From NCBI GenBank assembly GCA_020444415.1, contig JAHLLA010000003.1, positions 124,001 through 188,000 of the forward strand: 64,000 bases of DNA, in the 5' to 3' direction. The notes under the pieces are model-generated. The model saw nothing but the letters and a program-made list of their open reading frames with translations, did no database searches and was not told where the DNA came from. The translations under genes and the position numbers were made by a program. Source of the DNA: Bacteroidota bacterium. GTDB taxonomy: Bacteria > Bacteroidota > Bacteroidia > Bacteroidales > F082. Shown one piece after another: positions 8,981 through 18,024 of the stretch. Each line of letters opens with the position of its first letter. Within the stretch, counting starts at the first letter, position 1.

Positions 8981-9520
8981 TTATTTTGATCTTTTAAAAT
9001 GATTCTGCACAATTTTTTCCAAAAATATACGTGAGCCGACACATTCAAATTCAAGTTTGTCAGACAAGTCAGAAAACAAAGGCACACCACTTCCCAAAAG
9101 GGTCGGAATGATAGTAATGACCATTTCGTCAATTAAATCTTCATTTAAAAAACCCTGGATTACTTTTCCTCCATCAATATAAAGCCGGGGGTAGCCTTTC
9201 TTATGTATTTGTCTTAAAACCGCCTTTAACTCTCCCTTTACCAGAAATGCTTTGTTTTTTAGTTTCCTGGGTATTTCAGTTAAGGTGTTACTCAGTACAA
9301 ATACAGGTTTTTGATAAGGCCAGTCAATACCAAAACTCAAAACAGTTTCAAAGGTTTTCCTGCCCATGACCAAAGCATCTATTTGCGCAATAAATTCTTC
9401 ATAGCCCATACCAACCTTGTCAGGATTAGGTACTGAATGAAGCCAATCCATTCCGCCGTCTTTGTCAGCAATATATCCATCGAGACTTGTAGCTATGAAA
9501 ACTTTATTTCTCTTTTCCAT
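8981..9520 (-). CDS. Dihydrofolate reductase / RibD C-terminal-like reductase
   Basis: 179 residues of the DHFR-like fold used by the RibD C-terminal (bacterial bifunctional deaminase-reductase) family. Visible motifs are the N-terminal KVFIATSLDGYIADKDGGMDWL, of which SLDGYIA is the signature, then ALVMGRKTFETVL and YIDGGKVIQGFL, which bind NADPH. It is usually annotated as a 'dihydrofolate reductase family protein', and the true substrate of most members is unknown; it need not reduce dihydrofolate. The gene stands alone on the minus strand, with a hairpin between it and the upstream PIN-like gene, and looks like accessory cargo rather than part of a pathway here. Confidence 0.85.
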   Translation of the reverse strand: MEKRNKVFIATSLDGYIADKDGGMDWLHSVPNPDKVGMGYEEFIAQIDALVMGRKTFETVLSFGIDWPYQKPVFVLSNTLTEIPRKLKNKAFLVKGELKAVLRQIHKKGYPRLYIDGGKVIQGFLNEDLIDEMVITIIPTLLGSGVPLFSDLSDKLEFECVGSRIFLEKIVQNHFKRSK

Positions 9521-9552
9521 TTAAATAAATATTAAGCTTGTCTTTGTTCTGG

Positions 9553-9569
9553 CCGCATAACAAATGCGG
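9553..9569. repeat. Perfect hairpin CCGCAT-AACAA-ATGCGG
   Basis: Six-base arms around a five-base loop, located between two minus-strand accessory genes and followed by a GC-richer segment. It could be a transcript hairpin or the remnant of a recombination site. It does not fit the canonical attC core motifs. Confidence 0.45.
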
Positions 9570-9688
9570 ACGAGCAGGGAGAGCAGAGCCAACCCGCTAT
9601 CGAAATGCTACTATTTTGTTATTTGTATTTACTTTCAAATTTAGCAAATTCGCCCAGCTCACTTATATTTGATTTTAGGCAATGCTCT

Positions 9689-10507
9689 TTATAATTCATT
9701 TACTTTATACACTTTCAAATTATCAAGAAATCTATCTTGCTTTTTAATCTTTTGAATCGTATCAAAATAATGTTTCTCAGTAATTAGGATATCTACATAA
9801 GGAATGGTTGCTCCAATCAAGATATCAAACACATCTGATAATTGTGGATTCCTATTGTCCGAATAAAACTTATAGAAAACCGAATATGACATGATCTTAA
9901 ATGACTGAAGATTATTTAAACTGATATTCTTATCTGTCAGGTTATTTTTCAGAACAAAGCTCTTGTCATACATTAAGACCTGCTGAAATGTTGACGTAGT
10001 GACAAAATATTGAATCTCTTTTTTAGAATATTTACTAGTCTTTGACTGAAAGTTATCCTTAAGACTCAACATCCCTTCTAATATCCGTTGCTTGTTATTC
10101 TCCCATTTATCAAATGTGGAAGTAAGCTTTTTATTTGTGAGTAGTTTATGGACATCTTTCTCGTTGATTAACTGACCTTTAGGTCTCTTGACATCAAATG
10201 GTGATAATAATAAAATATCTAGGTATCTTGAATCTTGATAATTTTGTAATTCCTCATCTCGAAGTTGCTCATAACCTTTAAGAAAAAAAGAGGGAATAAT
10301 TGAAAACATTTTACAGAATCTATCAAGCAAATATTCATTCCTTGAAATCTCCATGATTGTAAAAGGTGAATATGTAATCAAGTTTTTATCAGGAGGAAAT
10401 CTATCAAATAGATTTTTCAATTTAGAATCCTTCTCCTTTAATATATTACTAAGAGCGTTTGTGTCAAGCTGCAATATTTTGTATGATTTACCTCCGATTG
10501 TTACCAT
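9689..10507 (-). CDS. PIN-like domain protein, possible toxin/nuclease
   Basis: 272 residues from the ATG at 10507. The acidic residues are placed as in PIN nucleases: KILQLDTNALSNIL near the N-terminus, an acidic residue in TYSPFTIMEI, and a C-terminal PQLSDVFDILIGA followed by VDILITEKHYFD, the last strand with its acidic and lysine residues. The protein is about twice the size of a VapC toxin, and no small antitoxin-like gene is adjacent, so a classical VapBC pair is not supported. A TTG 42 bases upstream lies inside the -7 box and is rejected as start. The composition is AT-rich and Lys/Asn-rich, as often seen for acquired genes. The PIN call is moderate; activity is unproven. Confidence 0.5.
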   Translation of the reverse strand: MVTIGGKSYKILQLDTNALSNILKEKDSKLKNLFDRFPPDKNLITYSPFTIMEISRNEYLLDRFCKMFSIIPSFFLKGYEQLRDEELQNYQDSRYLDILLLSPFDVKRPKGQLINEKDVHKLLTNKKLTSTFDKWENNKQRILEGMLSLKDNFQSKTSKYSKKEIQYFVTTSTFQQVLMYDKSFVLKNNLTDKNISLNNLQSFKIMSYSVFYKFYSDNRNPQLSDVFDILIGATIPYVDILITEKHYFDTIQKIKKQDRFLDNLKVYKVNEL

Positions 10508-10546
10508 AATTTGGATTTTGCCCAAAGTGGTTATATACGCACCTTT

Positions 10547-10554
10547 CAAAGTTA
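10547..10554 (-). promoter_or_regulatory. -7 box of the PIN-like gene
   Basis: TAACTTTG on the minus strand, exact TAnnTTTG, 39 bases before the ATG at 10507. It contains the TTG that would otherwise be an alternative start. Confidence 0.45.
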
Positions 10555-10659
10555 ATCAAAATATCAATTAAATGATTAAATATGAAGGTTATAGCCAAAA
10601 TTAAATAATTGTAAACGAAAGTAAACTCTTACAAGAAGATGATTAAAAAATCAGGAGTG

Positions 10660-11856
10660 CTATCTGCTAACAATCTCATAAGTATCTTTCGCGATCATCA
10701 TTTCCTCGTCTGTAGGCACAACAATCACTTTTACCTTTGAGTCAGCAGAAGAAAGTATGGTTTCTTCCCCTTTCTTATCAAGGTTTTTTGGATTCAGATC
10801 CACACCCAGAAAATCCAACCCGGATAAAATACGTTTCCGTGTTTCGGTATCCATTTCCCCAATACCCCCGGCAAAAACAATGATGTCCACACCGCCCATC
10901 GCTGCTGCATAAGCACCTATGTATTTTTTTGCCCGGTAGGCAAACATGTCGAGTGCCAGTTGGGCGCGGTGGTTGCCTTCATTGGCAGCGTTTTCAATAT
11001 CGCGCATATCAGATGATACTCCCGAAATCCCAAGCATGCCCGAGTTTTTATTAAGTAAATTAGAAGTTTCCTTAATGCTGGTTTCTTCTTTTTCGGCCAT
11101 GTAGAGCAAGGCGCCGGGATCAATATCGCCGGTACGCGTACCCATGATCAGTCCTTCGGCAGGTGTCATCCCCATGGAAGTGTCGAAGGATTTACCATTT
11201 TTAATGGCCGCCATAGACGAACCATTGCCGAGGTGGCAGGTAATGATCTTCTGGTCTTTGATATTTACACTAAGGATATCGCAAGCCCGCTGCGAAATAT
11301 ATTTATGGCTGGTACCATGAAAACCGTAGCGGCGCACCTTGTATTTTTCGTAGAGTATGAAAGGGATGGCATATAAATACACATGCTCGGGCATCGTCTG
11401 GTGGAAGGCTGTATCAAAAACACCCACCTGCGGTGTTTCGGGCAGCAGGTTTTGCATGGTGTAAATGCCTGCCAGGTTAGGTGGATTGTGCAGGGGTGCC
11501 AGTTCTACGCATTCTTCCAGCGCTGCAATCACTTCTTTGGTAATGGGCACGCTGCCACTAAAGGCTTCCCCGCCATGCACCACCCGGTGGCCAATGGCGC
11601 TGATTTCTTCCAGCGATTTTAAGCTACCATTTTCAGGGCTTACCAGGATACGTAAGACTTCTTCTATACCTTTCTGGTGATTAGGAATGGACATCTCCAT
11701 TTTCAGGTCAACACCTGCTTCATTTTTATGTTTGATCACGCTGTTTTTCAAGCCTACCTTTTCCACCAAGCCTTTGGCAATAACTTTGTTTTCGGGCATT
11801 TCAACCAACTCGTATTTGATGGATGAACTGCCACAATTCAATATGATAATCTTCAT
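10660..11856 (-). CDS. ackA: Acetate kinase
   Basis: 398 residues, the normal length for AckA, which interconverts acetate + ATP and acetyl phosphate + ADP. Motifs: N-terminal phosphate loop ILNCGSSSIKYEL, IGHRVVHGGEAF with the substrate-contacting Arg/His, FDTAFHQTMP, GFHGTSHKYI, and HLGNGSSMAAI leading to GTRTGDIDPG. It starts 10 bases after the stop of the acetyl-CoA synthetase/acetyltransferase fusion and is surely cotranscribed with it. The usual partner pta, which makes acetyl phosphate from acetyl-CoA, is not in the window. The fused ADP-forming synthetase can itself bypass acetyl phosphate, which makes the pairing notable. Confidence 0.97.
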   Translation of the reverse strand: MKIIILNCGSSSIKYELVEMPENKVIAKGLVEKVGLKNSVIKHKNEAGVDLKMEMSIPNHQKGIEEVLRILVSPENGSLKSLEEISAIGHRVVHGGEAFSGSVPITKEVIAALEECVELAPLHNPPNLAGIYTMQNLLPETPQVGVFDTAFHQTMPEHVYLYAIPFILYEKYKVRRYGFHGTSHKYISQRACDILSVNIKDQKIITCHLGNGSSMAAIKNGKSFDTSMGMTPAEGLIMGTRTGDIDPGALLYMAEKEETSIKETSNLLNKNSGMLGISGVSSDMRDIENAANEGNHRAQLALDMFAYRAKKYIGAYAAAMGGVDIIVFAGGIGEMDTETRKRILSGLDFLGVDLNPKNLDKKGEETILSSADSKVKVIVVPTDEEMMIAKDTYEIVSR

Positions 11857-11866
11857 GCTAACAATT

Positions 11867-14551
11867 TTAATTTAATTCTTTTACTACTGATACATTGCTA
11901 TCGTCGCCATATTCCACTGTGAACCCTTGTTTTCTGAAAACAGCGATCATGGCTTTGTTGTCTTTGGTGGTTTCGGCATACAGCTTTTTAACCCCTGCAT
12001 TTCTCGCAATTTCTTCACAATATTCAGTCAGTTTCACGCCCAATTCTTTATGTTGCCATTCGTCGGTCACCAAAACAGCATATTCGGCAATCACCACATC
12101 AGGATCAGAAATTAAACGTCCCACACCAACAAGTCTTTTCCTTCCTTCAAAATCTACTTCGGCAACGATACCCATTTCGCGGTCATAGTCGATATAACAG
12201 AATTGTGTGGCTACTTCGTGCGAGTTAAAATGAAAATCGTAACGGAACCTTGAATAAATGGATTCTTTCGAGCAACTGGCCAGCATTTCAAGCCACAGGG
12301 GTTCGTCTTCAGGTTTTATAGGCCTTAAAGTAACAGGAGTACCATCGCGCAATACATCTTTTTTGATCAGCCGCTCAGGATAAGGGCGCAATACGAGGTG
12401 AGAATATTCGGGCAAATTCTTACCCAACACACTCTGGTCAATAACGATCCTAGCGTCCAATGCAATTACATCATCCGATGTGACGATCAGCGGGTTGATA
12501 TCCAGTTCTTCAATTTCCGGATAGTCGGCAGCCAGGTAGGACAAACGGATGAGAACTTCAATTAATTTCTGAATATTTTTGGGTTTGCTGCCGCGATACC
12601 CTTCCAGCAATGGAAATACTTGCAGTGATTTTAGCATTTGGAATGCCAATCGATCATTCAAAGGCGGGAATTCAAGTCTCCTGTCTTTAAAAAGCTCGGC
12701 TTTTGTACCGCCCATACCCACCAGGATCACGGTGCCGAAAATGGAATCTTTTTTAATACCCAGGATCATCTCCACGCCGTCGGCAGTGTTCACCATTTTT
12801 TGAACCGTAATGCCATCAATCCGGGCATCCGGTGCTCTTTTTGCAACAGTTTTCTGAATGTCATGATAAGCAGCTCTTAAACCTTCTTCCGAATGAATAT
12901 CCAATGCAACACCTCCTACATCAGTTTTATGAAAAATGTCGGGTGATTGAATTTTAAGTACGACAGGATACCCTTTCTTTTTGGCAATTTTTACAGCTTC
13001 ATCTTCAATTTTACTAAGCTCCGGATGGGTAGATTCAATGCCATAATCATTAATCAGGAGTTTTGAATCATCTTCAGCTAATACTTTGGCTTTCGGGAAG
13101 ACTTCTGTAATATATTTTTCTCTTAATTTTTTCCGGTCGTAGGAAAATGAAACCGGTACTTCCTTTGGTGTTTCATATAGAAGATCCAGGTTGCGCGAAT
13201 ATTTCGAAAGTGTCATAAAAGCGCTGATGGCCTGTTCGGGTGTTGAGTACACGGCAATTTCTGCTTCAGTGAACACTTCTACGCCACCACGCATACTTAT
13301 GCCTCCCAACCATGCTGCCATGATCAGTTTGGATGTTTTAGCTGACAATTGGGCAATCGCCTTTGCTGTTCCGGTAGGATCTGTCATGGCCTGCGGTGTA
13401 AGTATCACAAGGATGGCATCCACGTTATTATCCTCTATCACTATTTCAGTGGCTTTTGCAAAACGCTCGGGTGTAGCATCTCCCAGCACATCCACCGGGT
13501 TGCCGTGCGACCAGTATGAAGGCAACAGCGCATCTAGTTGCTGAATGGTTTCATCCTGAAGTTTCACCAATTTTCCTCCCATAGAAATGAGGTTGTCGGT
13601 AGCCATAACACCGGGTCCGCCGGCATTGGTTACAATGGCCAATCGAGAACCTTTCGGCATGCGTTTACGCCCAATAAGATCAGTGAAATTAAAAATATTG
13701 CCAATGCTATACACCCGTGCTATACCCGCTCTTCTGAAAACGGCATCATAAATATTGTCTTCCGATGCCAGAGCCCCGGTATGTGAAGCCGCTGCTTCTG
13801 CTGATTCAGGGAATCGACCTGCCTTATAAACGATAATGGGTTTTTTACGTGCAAATGCCCTGGCTGCCGACATGAAAGCGCGCGCATCCACCAACGATTC
13901 GATATAGAGAACGATAGATTTTGTATTGGTATCCTGGCCAAAATAATCGATAAGATCCCCAAAAGTGACATCCATAGCATTCCCCACTGAAACAAAGTAA
14001 GAAAAACCGACATTTGCATCTTTAGCCCAATCCAGCACCGATGTACATAAAGCACCTGATTGCGATATAAATGCCACGTGACCTTTTTTAGGCATACCAT
14101 TGGCAAAACTGACGTTCATTTTCAAGCCGGGGACGATAATACCGAGGCAGTTGGGGCCTATCACCCGCATACCTGGAAATGCTGCCAGTTGCTTTTTTAC
14201 GTTCTCTTCCAGTGTTTTACCGTTTTCCCCTGTTTCTTTAAATCCTGCCGACATGATGATAATACCGTTGATCCCAGCTTCACCACATTCTTTGATAATT
14301 CCCGGTACGACATTGGCTGCTGTCATGATCACAGCAAGGTCAGGTGTTTTCGGGAGACTTTTTACATCGGGGTAGCAGGGGATGCCCATCACGGCTTCCC
14401 GTTTCGGGTTGATAGGATACACAACGCCCTGGTATCCGGCACCCACTAAATTGGTGAGTGTAATTCCGCCTACACTTTTAGGGTCGTTTGAAACGCCTAT
14501 CAAGGCAATCCTTTTGGGGCGGAAAATACTATCAAGTTTTTTTATCGGCAT
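11867..14551 (-). CDS. ADP-forming acetyl-CoA synthetase fused to GNAT acetyltransferase
   Basis: 894 residues. Domain order: CoA-binding Rossmann domain (about 1-130, with IALIGVSNDPKSVGG), succinyl-CoA-ligase-like domains (about 150-460), ATP-grasp beta subunit (about 480-700, VVLKIQSPDIFHKTDVGGV), then a C-terminal GNAT domain (about 725-890, starting at TLRPIKPEDEPLW). This is the Pat/PatZ-like architecture. The Pat enzymes of enterics lose the catalytic phospho-histidine; here ASHTGALAS retains His257, so the synthetase half may be active (acetyl-CoA + ADP + Pi to acetate + ATP and CoA). The GNAT half could acetylate proteins such as Acs. Operon with ackA. Its promoter carries a palindromic operator shared with the porin-acs operon. 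Confidence 0.88.
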   Translation of the reverse strand: MPIKKLDSIFRPKRIALIGVSNDPKSVGGITLTNLVGAGYQGVVYPINPKREAVMGIPCYPDVKSLPKTPDLAVIMTAANVVPGIIKECGEAGINGIIIMSAGFKETGENGKTLEENVKKQLAAFPGMRVIGPNCLGIIVPGLKMNVSFANGMPKKGHVAFISQSGALCTSVLDWAKDANVGFSYFVSVGNAMDVTFGDLIDYFGQDTNTKSIVLYIESLVDARAFMSAARAFARKKPIIVYKAGRFPESAEAAASHTGALASEDNIYDAVFRRAGIARVYSIGNIFNFTDLIGRKRMPKGSRLAIVTNAGGPGVMATDNLISMGGKLVKLQDETIQQLDALLPSYWSHGNPVDVLGDATPERFAKATEIVIEDNNVDAILVILTPQAMTDPTGTAKAIAQLSAKTSKLIMAAWLGGISMRGGVEVFTEAEIAVYSTPEQAISAFMTLSKYSRNLDLLYETPKEVPVSFSYDRKKLREKYITEVFPKAKVLAEDDSKLLINDYGIESTHPELSKIEDEAVKIAKKKGYPVVLKIQSPDIFHKTDVGGVALDIHSEEGLRAAYHDIQKTVAKRAPDARIDGITVQKMVNTADGVEMILGIKKDSIFGTVILVGMGGTKAELFKDRRLEFPPLNDRLAFQMLKSLQVFPLLEGYRGSKPKNIQKLIEVLIRLSYLAADYPEIEELDINPLIVTSDDVIALDARIVIDQSVLGKNLPEYSHLVLRPYPERLIKKDVLRDGTPVTLRPIKPEDEPLWLEMLASCSKESIYSRFRYDFHFNSHEVATQFCYIDYDREMGIVAEVDFEGRKRLVGVGRLISDPDVVIAEYAVLVTDEWQHKELGVKLTEYCEEIARNAGVKKLYAETTKDNKAMIAVFRKQGFTVEYGDDSNVSVVKELN

Positions 14552-14583
14552 GTTTTGAGTTTCTTAAATAACATATAATCAGT

Positions 14584-14591
14584 CAAATATA
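14584..14591 (-). promoter_or_regulatory. -7 box of the acetyl-CoA synthetase/GNAT-ackA operon
   Basis: TATATTTG on the minus strand, 32 bases before the ATG at 14551. No TTG -33 is present at the normal distance; the palindrome at 14604-14625 occupies that region. Confidence 0.5.
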
Positions 14592-14603
14592 AGGTATATG
14601 CGG

Positions 14604-14625
14604 TTTTGTTAATTGATTAACAAAA
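14604..14625. promoter_or_regulatory. Palindromic operator, acetyl-CoA synthetase/GNAT promoter
   Basis: Perfect 9-base arms TTTTGTTAA and TTAACAAAA around TTGA. The core TTGTTAA-yTGA-TTAACAA recurs at the porin-acs promoter (19294-19315). It overlaps the -33 region of the -7 box at 14584-14591, so a bound factor could block or recruit polymerase. The regulator is unknown. Confidence 0.65.
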
Positions 14626-14694
14626 GTACTAAAATGTAGTGGATTACACAGAGCTTTCATGTTAATTTATTCTGAACAATACCTGTTCATACAA

Positions 14695-14725
14695 AAAAAC
14701 GCCCGACTAAAAGACGAGCGTTTTT
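14695..14725 (-). terminator. Intrinsic terminator after the OFA transporter gene
   Basis: Stem arms AAAAACGC and GCGTTTTT with a partly paired interior, 19 bases beyond the stop at 14744 and followed by a T tract on the minus strand. Confidence 0.7.
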
Positions 14726-14743
14726 CAATTGGTATGTATGACG

Positions 14744-15994
14744 TTATTTTTTTGCCGGTTTTACCATAATGGTCAGAACTGTTCCGACAAGCACCGCTAT
14801 ACCAGCAATGGTAAATGCAAGTGGGAAGTTTCCGATGTCACCCAGTTTACCACCAAGGATAGGACCGATGATGCCTCCAAATCCATATGCCAAAAATACC
14901 CATGGATAATTCTGTCCGACATTTTTCGAACCGAATGTGTCGGCGGTTATGGTTGGGAACAAAGCAAAGTTACCACCAAAGTTGAAACCGATCAAGGTAG
15001 CTCCGAGGTACAATAAGTATTCATTGCCGGCCATAAAAGTAAAAAGGATTACGACTATCCCCTGGATGGCAGTCATGGTAATGATGGATGTTTTACGACC
15101 AAGTTTATCGCTGAGCATGCCCCATAAAATTCTTCCAAGTCCATTGGCAAGACTAAAGAAAACCGCCATAGCTGTGCCGGCGATGGCGCTGGCTTCTAAC
15201 TCAGTAAGTCCGTTTGCCTGTAGTGCTTCCATGGGATATAATTTCATGAGCCCGATCGACATTAAACCTGCACCTGCACTGAATACAAAAGTGAGAAAGA
15301 TGAGATAAAACTGAACTTTACCCAGCATTTCAGTACTTGAAAATTCTCTTTCGTCTTTCTTTACTGCACCCGGAGTAGTCTGAGATTCTTCATAGCCTGC
15401 TGGTTTCCAGCCTGCTGGAGGAAATTTCATCCATAGTCCGCCAATGATCACCATCACAGCGAAGGCAATCCCATAAGCCATAAATGTGTTTGATAAACCC
15501 ATGTTGGCAATTAGGTGCCCCCAGGCTCCGGCTAATTTTACCCATAACAGGGCACCAAATCCGAAACCAGCTACGGCCAGCCCAGTGATCATTCCTTTTT
15601 TATCGGGAAACCAGCGCATACCCACTGCAATCGGAACGACATAAGCAAAGCCTATACCAGCACCTCCTACCAAACCAATTAGTAAAAGAAGTGCCCAGAA
15701 ATCTGTTCCGCCCAACAGACCAGCTAAGAAATAACCAATACCCAGTATAATACCACCGATGATGGCAAGACGTTGAGGGCCCCAGCTAGCCAATTTTTTT
15801 CCGGCAAATACCATAAATACCGCAAATGATGCCAATCCGATGGCAAACACCCACTGGGTTTCAGATTTGGCCCATCCTTCAGCAACTAAAGAAGGTGTAA
15901 ATACTGACCAGGCATAGATGGCACCAAGGGCTAACTGAATAAGGATAGCACCAACCACCACCAGGCCGCGGTTCATTACTTTTTTATTTTCCAT
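14744..15994 (-). CDS. MFS transporter, oxalate/formate antiporter (OFA) family
   Basis: 416 residues with about 12 membrane helices. The N-terminal LALGAIYAWSVFTPSL and the GLGRILWGMLSDKLGRKTS loop are signatures of the OFA branch of the major facilitator superfamily, whose members move small carboxylates such as oxalate, formate or lactate across the inner membrane. Lying between acs and the acetyl-CoA synthetase/ackA operon, it is a good candidate for acetate or related monocarboxylate transport; that is inference from context. A 30-base palindrome at 16021-16050 separates it from acs and a terminator follows it, so it is probably its own transcription unit. Confidence 0.85.
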   Translation of the reverse strand: MENKKVMNRGLVVVGAILIQLALGAIYAWSVFTPSLVAEGWAKSETQWVFAIGLASFAVFMVFAGKKLASWGPQRLAIIGGIILGIGYFLAGLLGGTDFWALLLLIGLVGGAGIGFAYVVPIAVGMRWFPDKKGMITGLAVAGFGFGALLWVKLAGAWGHLIANMGLSNTFMAYGIAFAVMVIIGGLWMKFPPAGWKPAGYEESQTTPGAVKKDEREFSSTEMLGKVQFYLIFLTFVFSAGAGLMSIGLMKLYPMEALQANGLTELEASAIAGTAMAVFFSLANGLGRILWGMLSDKLGRKTSIITMTAIQGIVVILFTFMAGNEYLLYLGATLIGFNFGGNFALFPTITADTFGSKNVGQNYPWVFLAYGFGGIIGPILGGKLGDIGNFPLAFTIAGIAVLVGTVLTIMVKPAKK

Positions 15995-16020
15995 GTTTTA
16001 TTTTTTTGAATGAAATCAAA

Positions 16021-16050
16021 TAAAAAAGACACCTTAAGGTGTCTTTTTTA
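16021..16050 (-). terminator. Perfect 30-base palindromic terminator after acs
   Basis: Arms TAAAAAAGACACCTT and their exact reverse complement meet with no spacer. It lies 8 bases past the acs stop and ends in T on either strand, so it can terminate in both directions. Confidence 0.75.
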
Positions 16051-16057
16051 ATGTTAT

Positions 16058-17980
16058 CTATCGTTTAACTTCAACTTTGGCACCTTCAATGATCTCTTCA
16101 ACAACGCCCGGATCGAGCAATGTGGAAGTATCACCCAGGTTGGAAGCATCACCTTCACCAATCTTACGTAAAATTCTACGCATAATTTTACCTGAACGTG
16201 TTTTTGGTAATCCGCCTACAATTTGGATCTTATCAGGCTTGGCAATAGGCCCGATGAATTTTGTTACCGTAGCCCTGATTTCATCTTCGATGGTTTTCAT
16301 TTCATCTTCCGAGAGGTCTTCGCAAATGACATAAGCATAAATACCTGAACCTTTGATCTCGTGCGGATAACCCACCACAGCCGATTCATTTACTTTTGGA
16401 TGCTGGTTGATGGCATCTTCCACTTCGGCGGTTCCAATCCTGTGACCAGACACGTTAATCACATCGTCGATACGGCCAATAATACGGTAGTATCCTTCTT
16501 CATCGCGTTTGGCACCATCGCCGGTTAAATACAAACCACTGAACATGGAGAAATAGGTGTCGTAACATCTTTTATGATCGCCATAAGTAGTACGTAGCAT
16601 ACCGGGCCAGGGGAATTTTATACAAAGGATACCTTCAACACCGTTTCCTTTTAACTCCTTGCCTTCAGGGTCAACCAGAACAGGCTGAACACCAGGTAAA
16701 GGCAATGTAGCTAATGAAGGTTTTGTAGGTGTGATACCGGCAAGCGGAGTAATCATAATGCCACCTGTTTCAGTTTGCCACCAGGTATCCACAATCGGGC
16801 AACGGCCGCCACCGATCAAATCGTGGTACCAGCGCCAGGCTTCTTCATTAATGGGTTCTCCAACGGTTCCCAGTACTTTCAGTGAACTCAGGTCGTGTTT
16901 TGTTACCCATTCATCACCTTGTGCAACCAATGCACGAATAGCAGTTGGTGCTGTATAAAACTGGTTGACTTTGTATTTTGCAACAACTTCCCAGAACCTG
17001 CCCGGATCGGGCCATGTAGGAACACCTTCGAACATAATGGAGGTGGCACCAGCCAATAAGGGGCCATACACAATGTAAGAGTGGCCTGTAACCCAGCCAA
17101 TATCGGCAGTACACCAGTAAATATCTCCGTCATTGTATTGAAATACATTTTTGAAAGTATATTCAGCATACACCATATAACCGGCTGTTGTGTGCAATAC
17201 CCCTTTCGGTTTTCCGGTTGATCCGGAAGTATACAGAATGAACAATGTATCTTCTGAATCCATCACTTCGGCCACGTTATCAGTTCCTACACCTTTAATG
17301 GCATCATGCCACCAAATGTCACGACCTTCTTTCCAGTTGATGTCTTCACCGGTACGTTTTAATACAATATTGTGTTTTATGCTCGGGCAATTCTCCAATG
17401 CCTCATCAGCGATGGCTTTTAAAGGAATAGATTTAGTGCCGCGGTATCCGCCATCAGAAGTGATCAGTACTTTACAATCTGAATCGTTAATCCTGTCAGC
17501 AAGAGCCGTGGCTGAAAATCCTGCAAAGATGATGGAGTGAATGGCTCCGATACGGGCACATGCCAGCATAGCAACCGCCAATTCAGGAACCATAGGTAAA
17601 TAGATGGCTACTCTGTCGCCTTTTTTAACACCCAGTTTTATCAGTGAATTTGCAAATTCTTTTACTTTTTCAAACAGCTCACCATAGGTAAGTTTAATTT
17701 CTTTTTCATTTGGATCATTTGGCTCCCAGATAATGGCCACCTGGTCTTTACGCATGAACATGTTCCTTTCGAATATATTCTCTGTAATATTCAGTTTGCC
17801 GTTAACAAACCAGTTTACATCAGGGGCATCCGGCCCGTCAAATCTCCAATCCAATACCTTATCCCATTTTTTACGCCAAAAATTGGACTCTGCAATTTCT
17901 GCCCAGAATGCTTCAGGGTTTGCAACACTCTCCTGGTACTTCTGATAGTACTCCGCCATACTTGTGATCTTATTCGTCAT
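16058..17980 (-). CDS. acs: Acetyl-CoA synthetase, AMP-forming
   Basis: 640 residues, full length for Acs, which activates acetate to acetyl-CoA through acetyl-AMP. Adenylate-forming motifs are present: TLFILYTSGSTGKPKG (phosphate loop), DTWWQTETGG, YLTGDGAKRDEEGYY and the C-terminal PKTRSGKIMRRILRK. The Lys in SGKIMRR (about residue 598) is the site that protein acetyltransferases modify to switch Acs off in other bacteria; the GNAT fusion encoded at 11867-14551 is an obvious candidate modifier, by inference. It starts 44 bases after the porin gene on the same strand and probably shares the porin promoter and operator. A strong terminator follows. Confidence 0.97.
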   Translation of the reverse strand: MTNKITSMAEYYQKYQESVANPEAFWAEIAESNFWRKKWDKVLDWRFDGPDAPDVNWFVNGKLNITENIFERNMFMRKDQVAIIWEPNDPNEKEIKLTYGELFEKVKEFANSLIKLGVKKGDRVAIYLPMVPELAVAMLACARIGAIHSIIFAGFSATALADRINDSDCKVLITSDGGYRGTKSIPLKAIADEALENCPSIKHNIVLKRTGEDINWKEGRDIWWHDAIKGVGTDNVAEVMDSEDTLFILYTSGSTGKPKGVLHTTAGYMVYAEYTFKNVFQYNDGDIYWCTADIGWVTGHSYIVYGPLLAGATSIMFEGVPTWPDPGRFWEVVAKYKVNQFYTAPTAIRALVAQGDEWVTKHDLSSLKVLGTVGEPINEEAWRWYHDLIGGGRCPIVDTWWQTETGGIMITPLAGITPTKPSLATLPLPGVQPVLVDPEGKELKGNGVEGILCIKFPWPGMLRTTYGDHKRCYDTYFSMFSGLYLTGDGAKRDEEGYYRIIGRIDDVINVSGHRIGTAEVEDAINQHPKVNESAVVGYPHEIKGSGIYAYVICEDLSEDEMKTIEDEIRATVTKFIGPIAKPDKIQIVGGLPKTRSGKIMRRILRKIGEGDASNLGDTSTLLDPGVVEEIIEGAKVEVKR

Positions 17981-18024
17981 AGCTAAAACTTTTTGTGAAT
18001 TTGTATATTGATGATTAATTACGT

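Noticed and set aside
9553-9569. Possible integron attC site
   Set aside because: The hairpin lacks the RYYYAAC/GTTRRRY cores and no integrase gene is in the window; it is kept only as a hairpin.
9689-10507. VapBC toxin-antitoxin pair
   Set aside because: The PIN-like protein is too large and no small antitoxin frame lies next to it.
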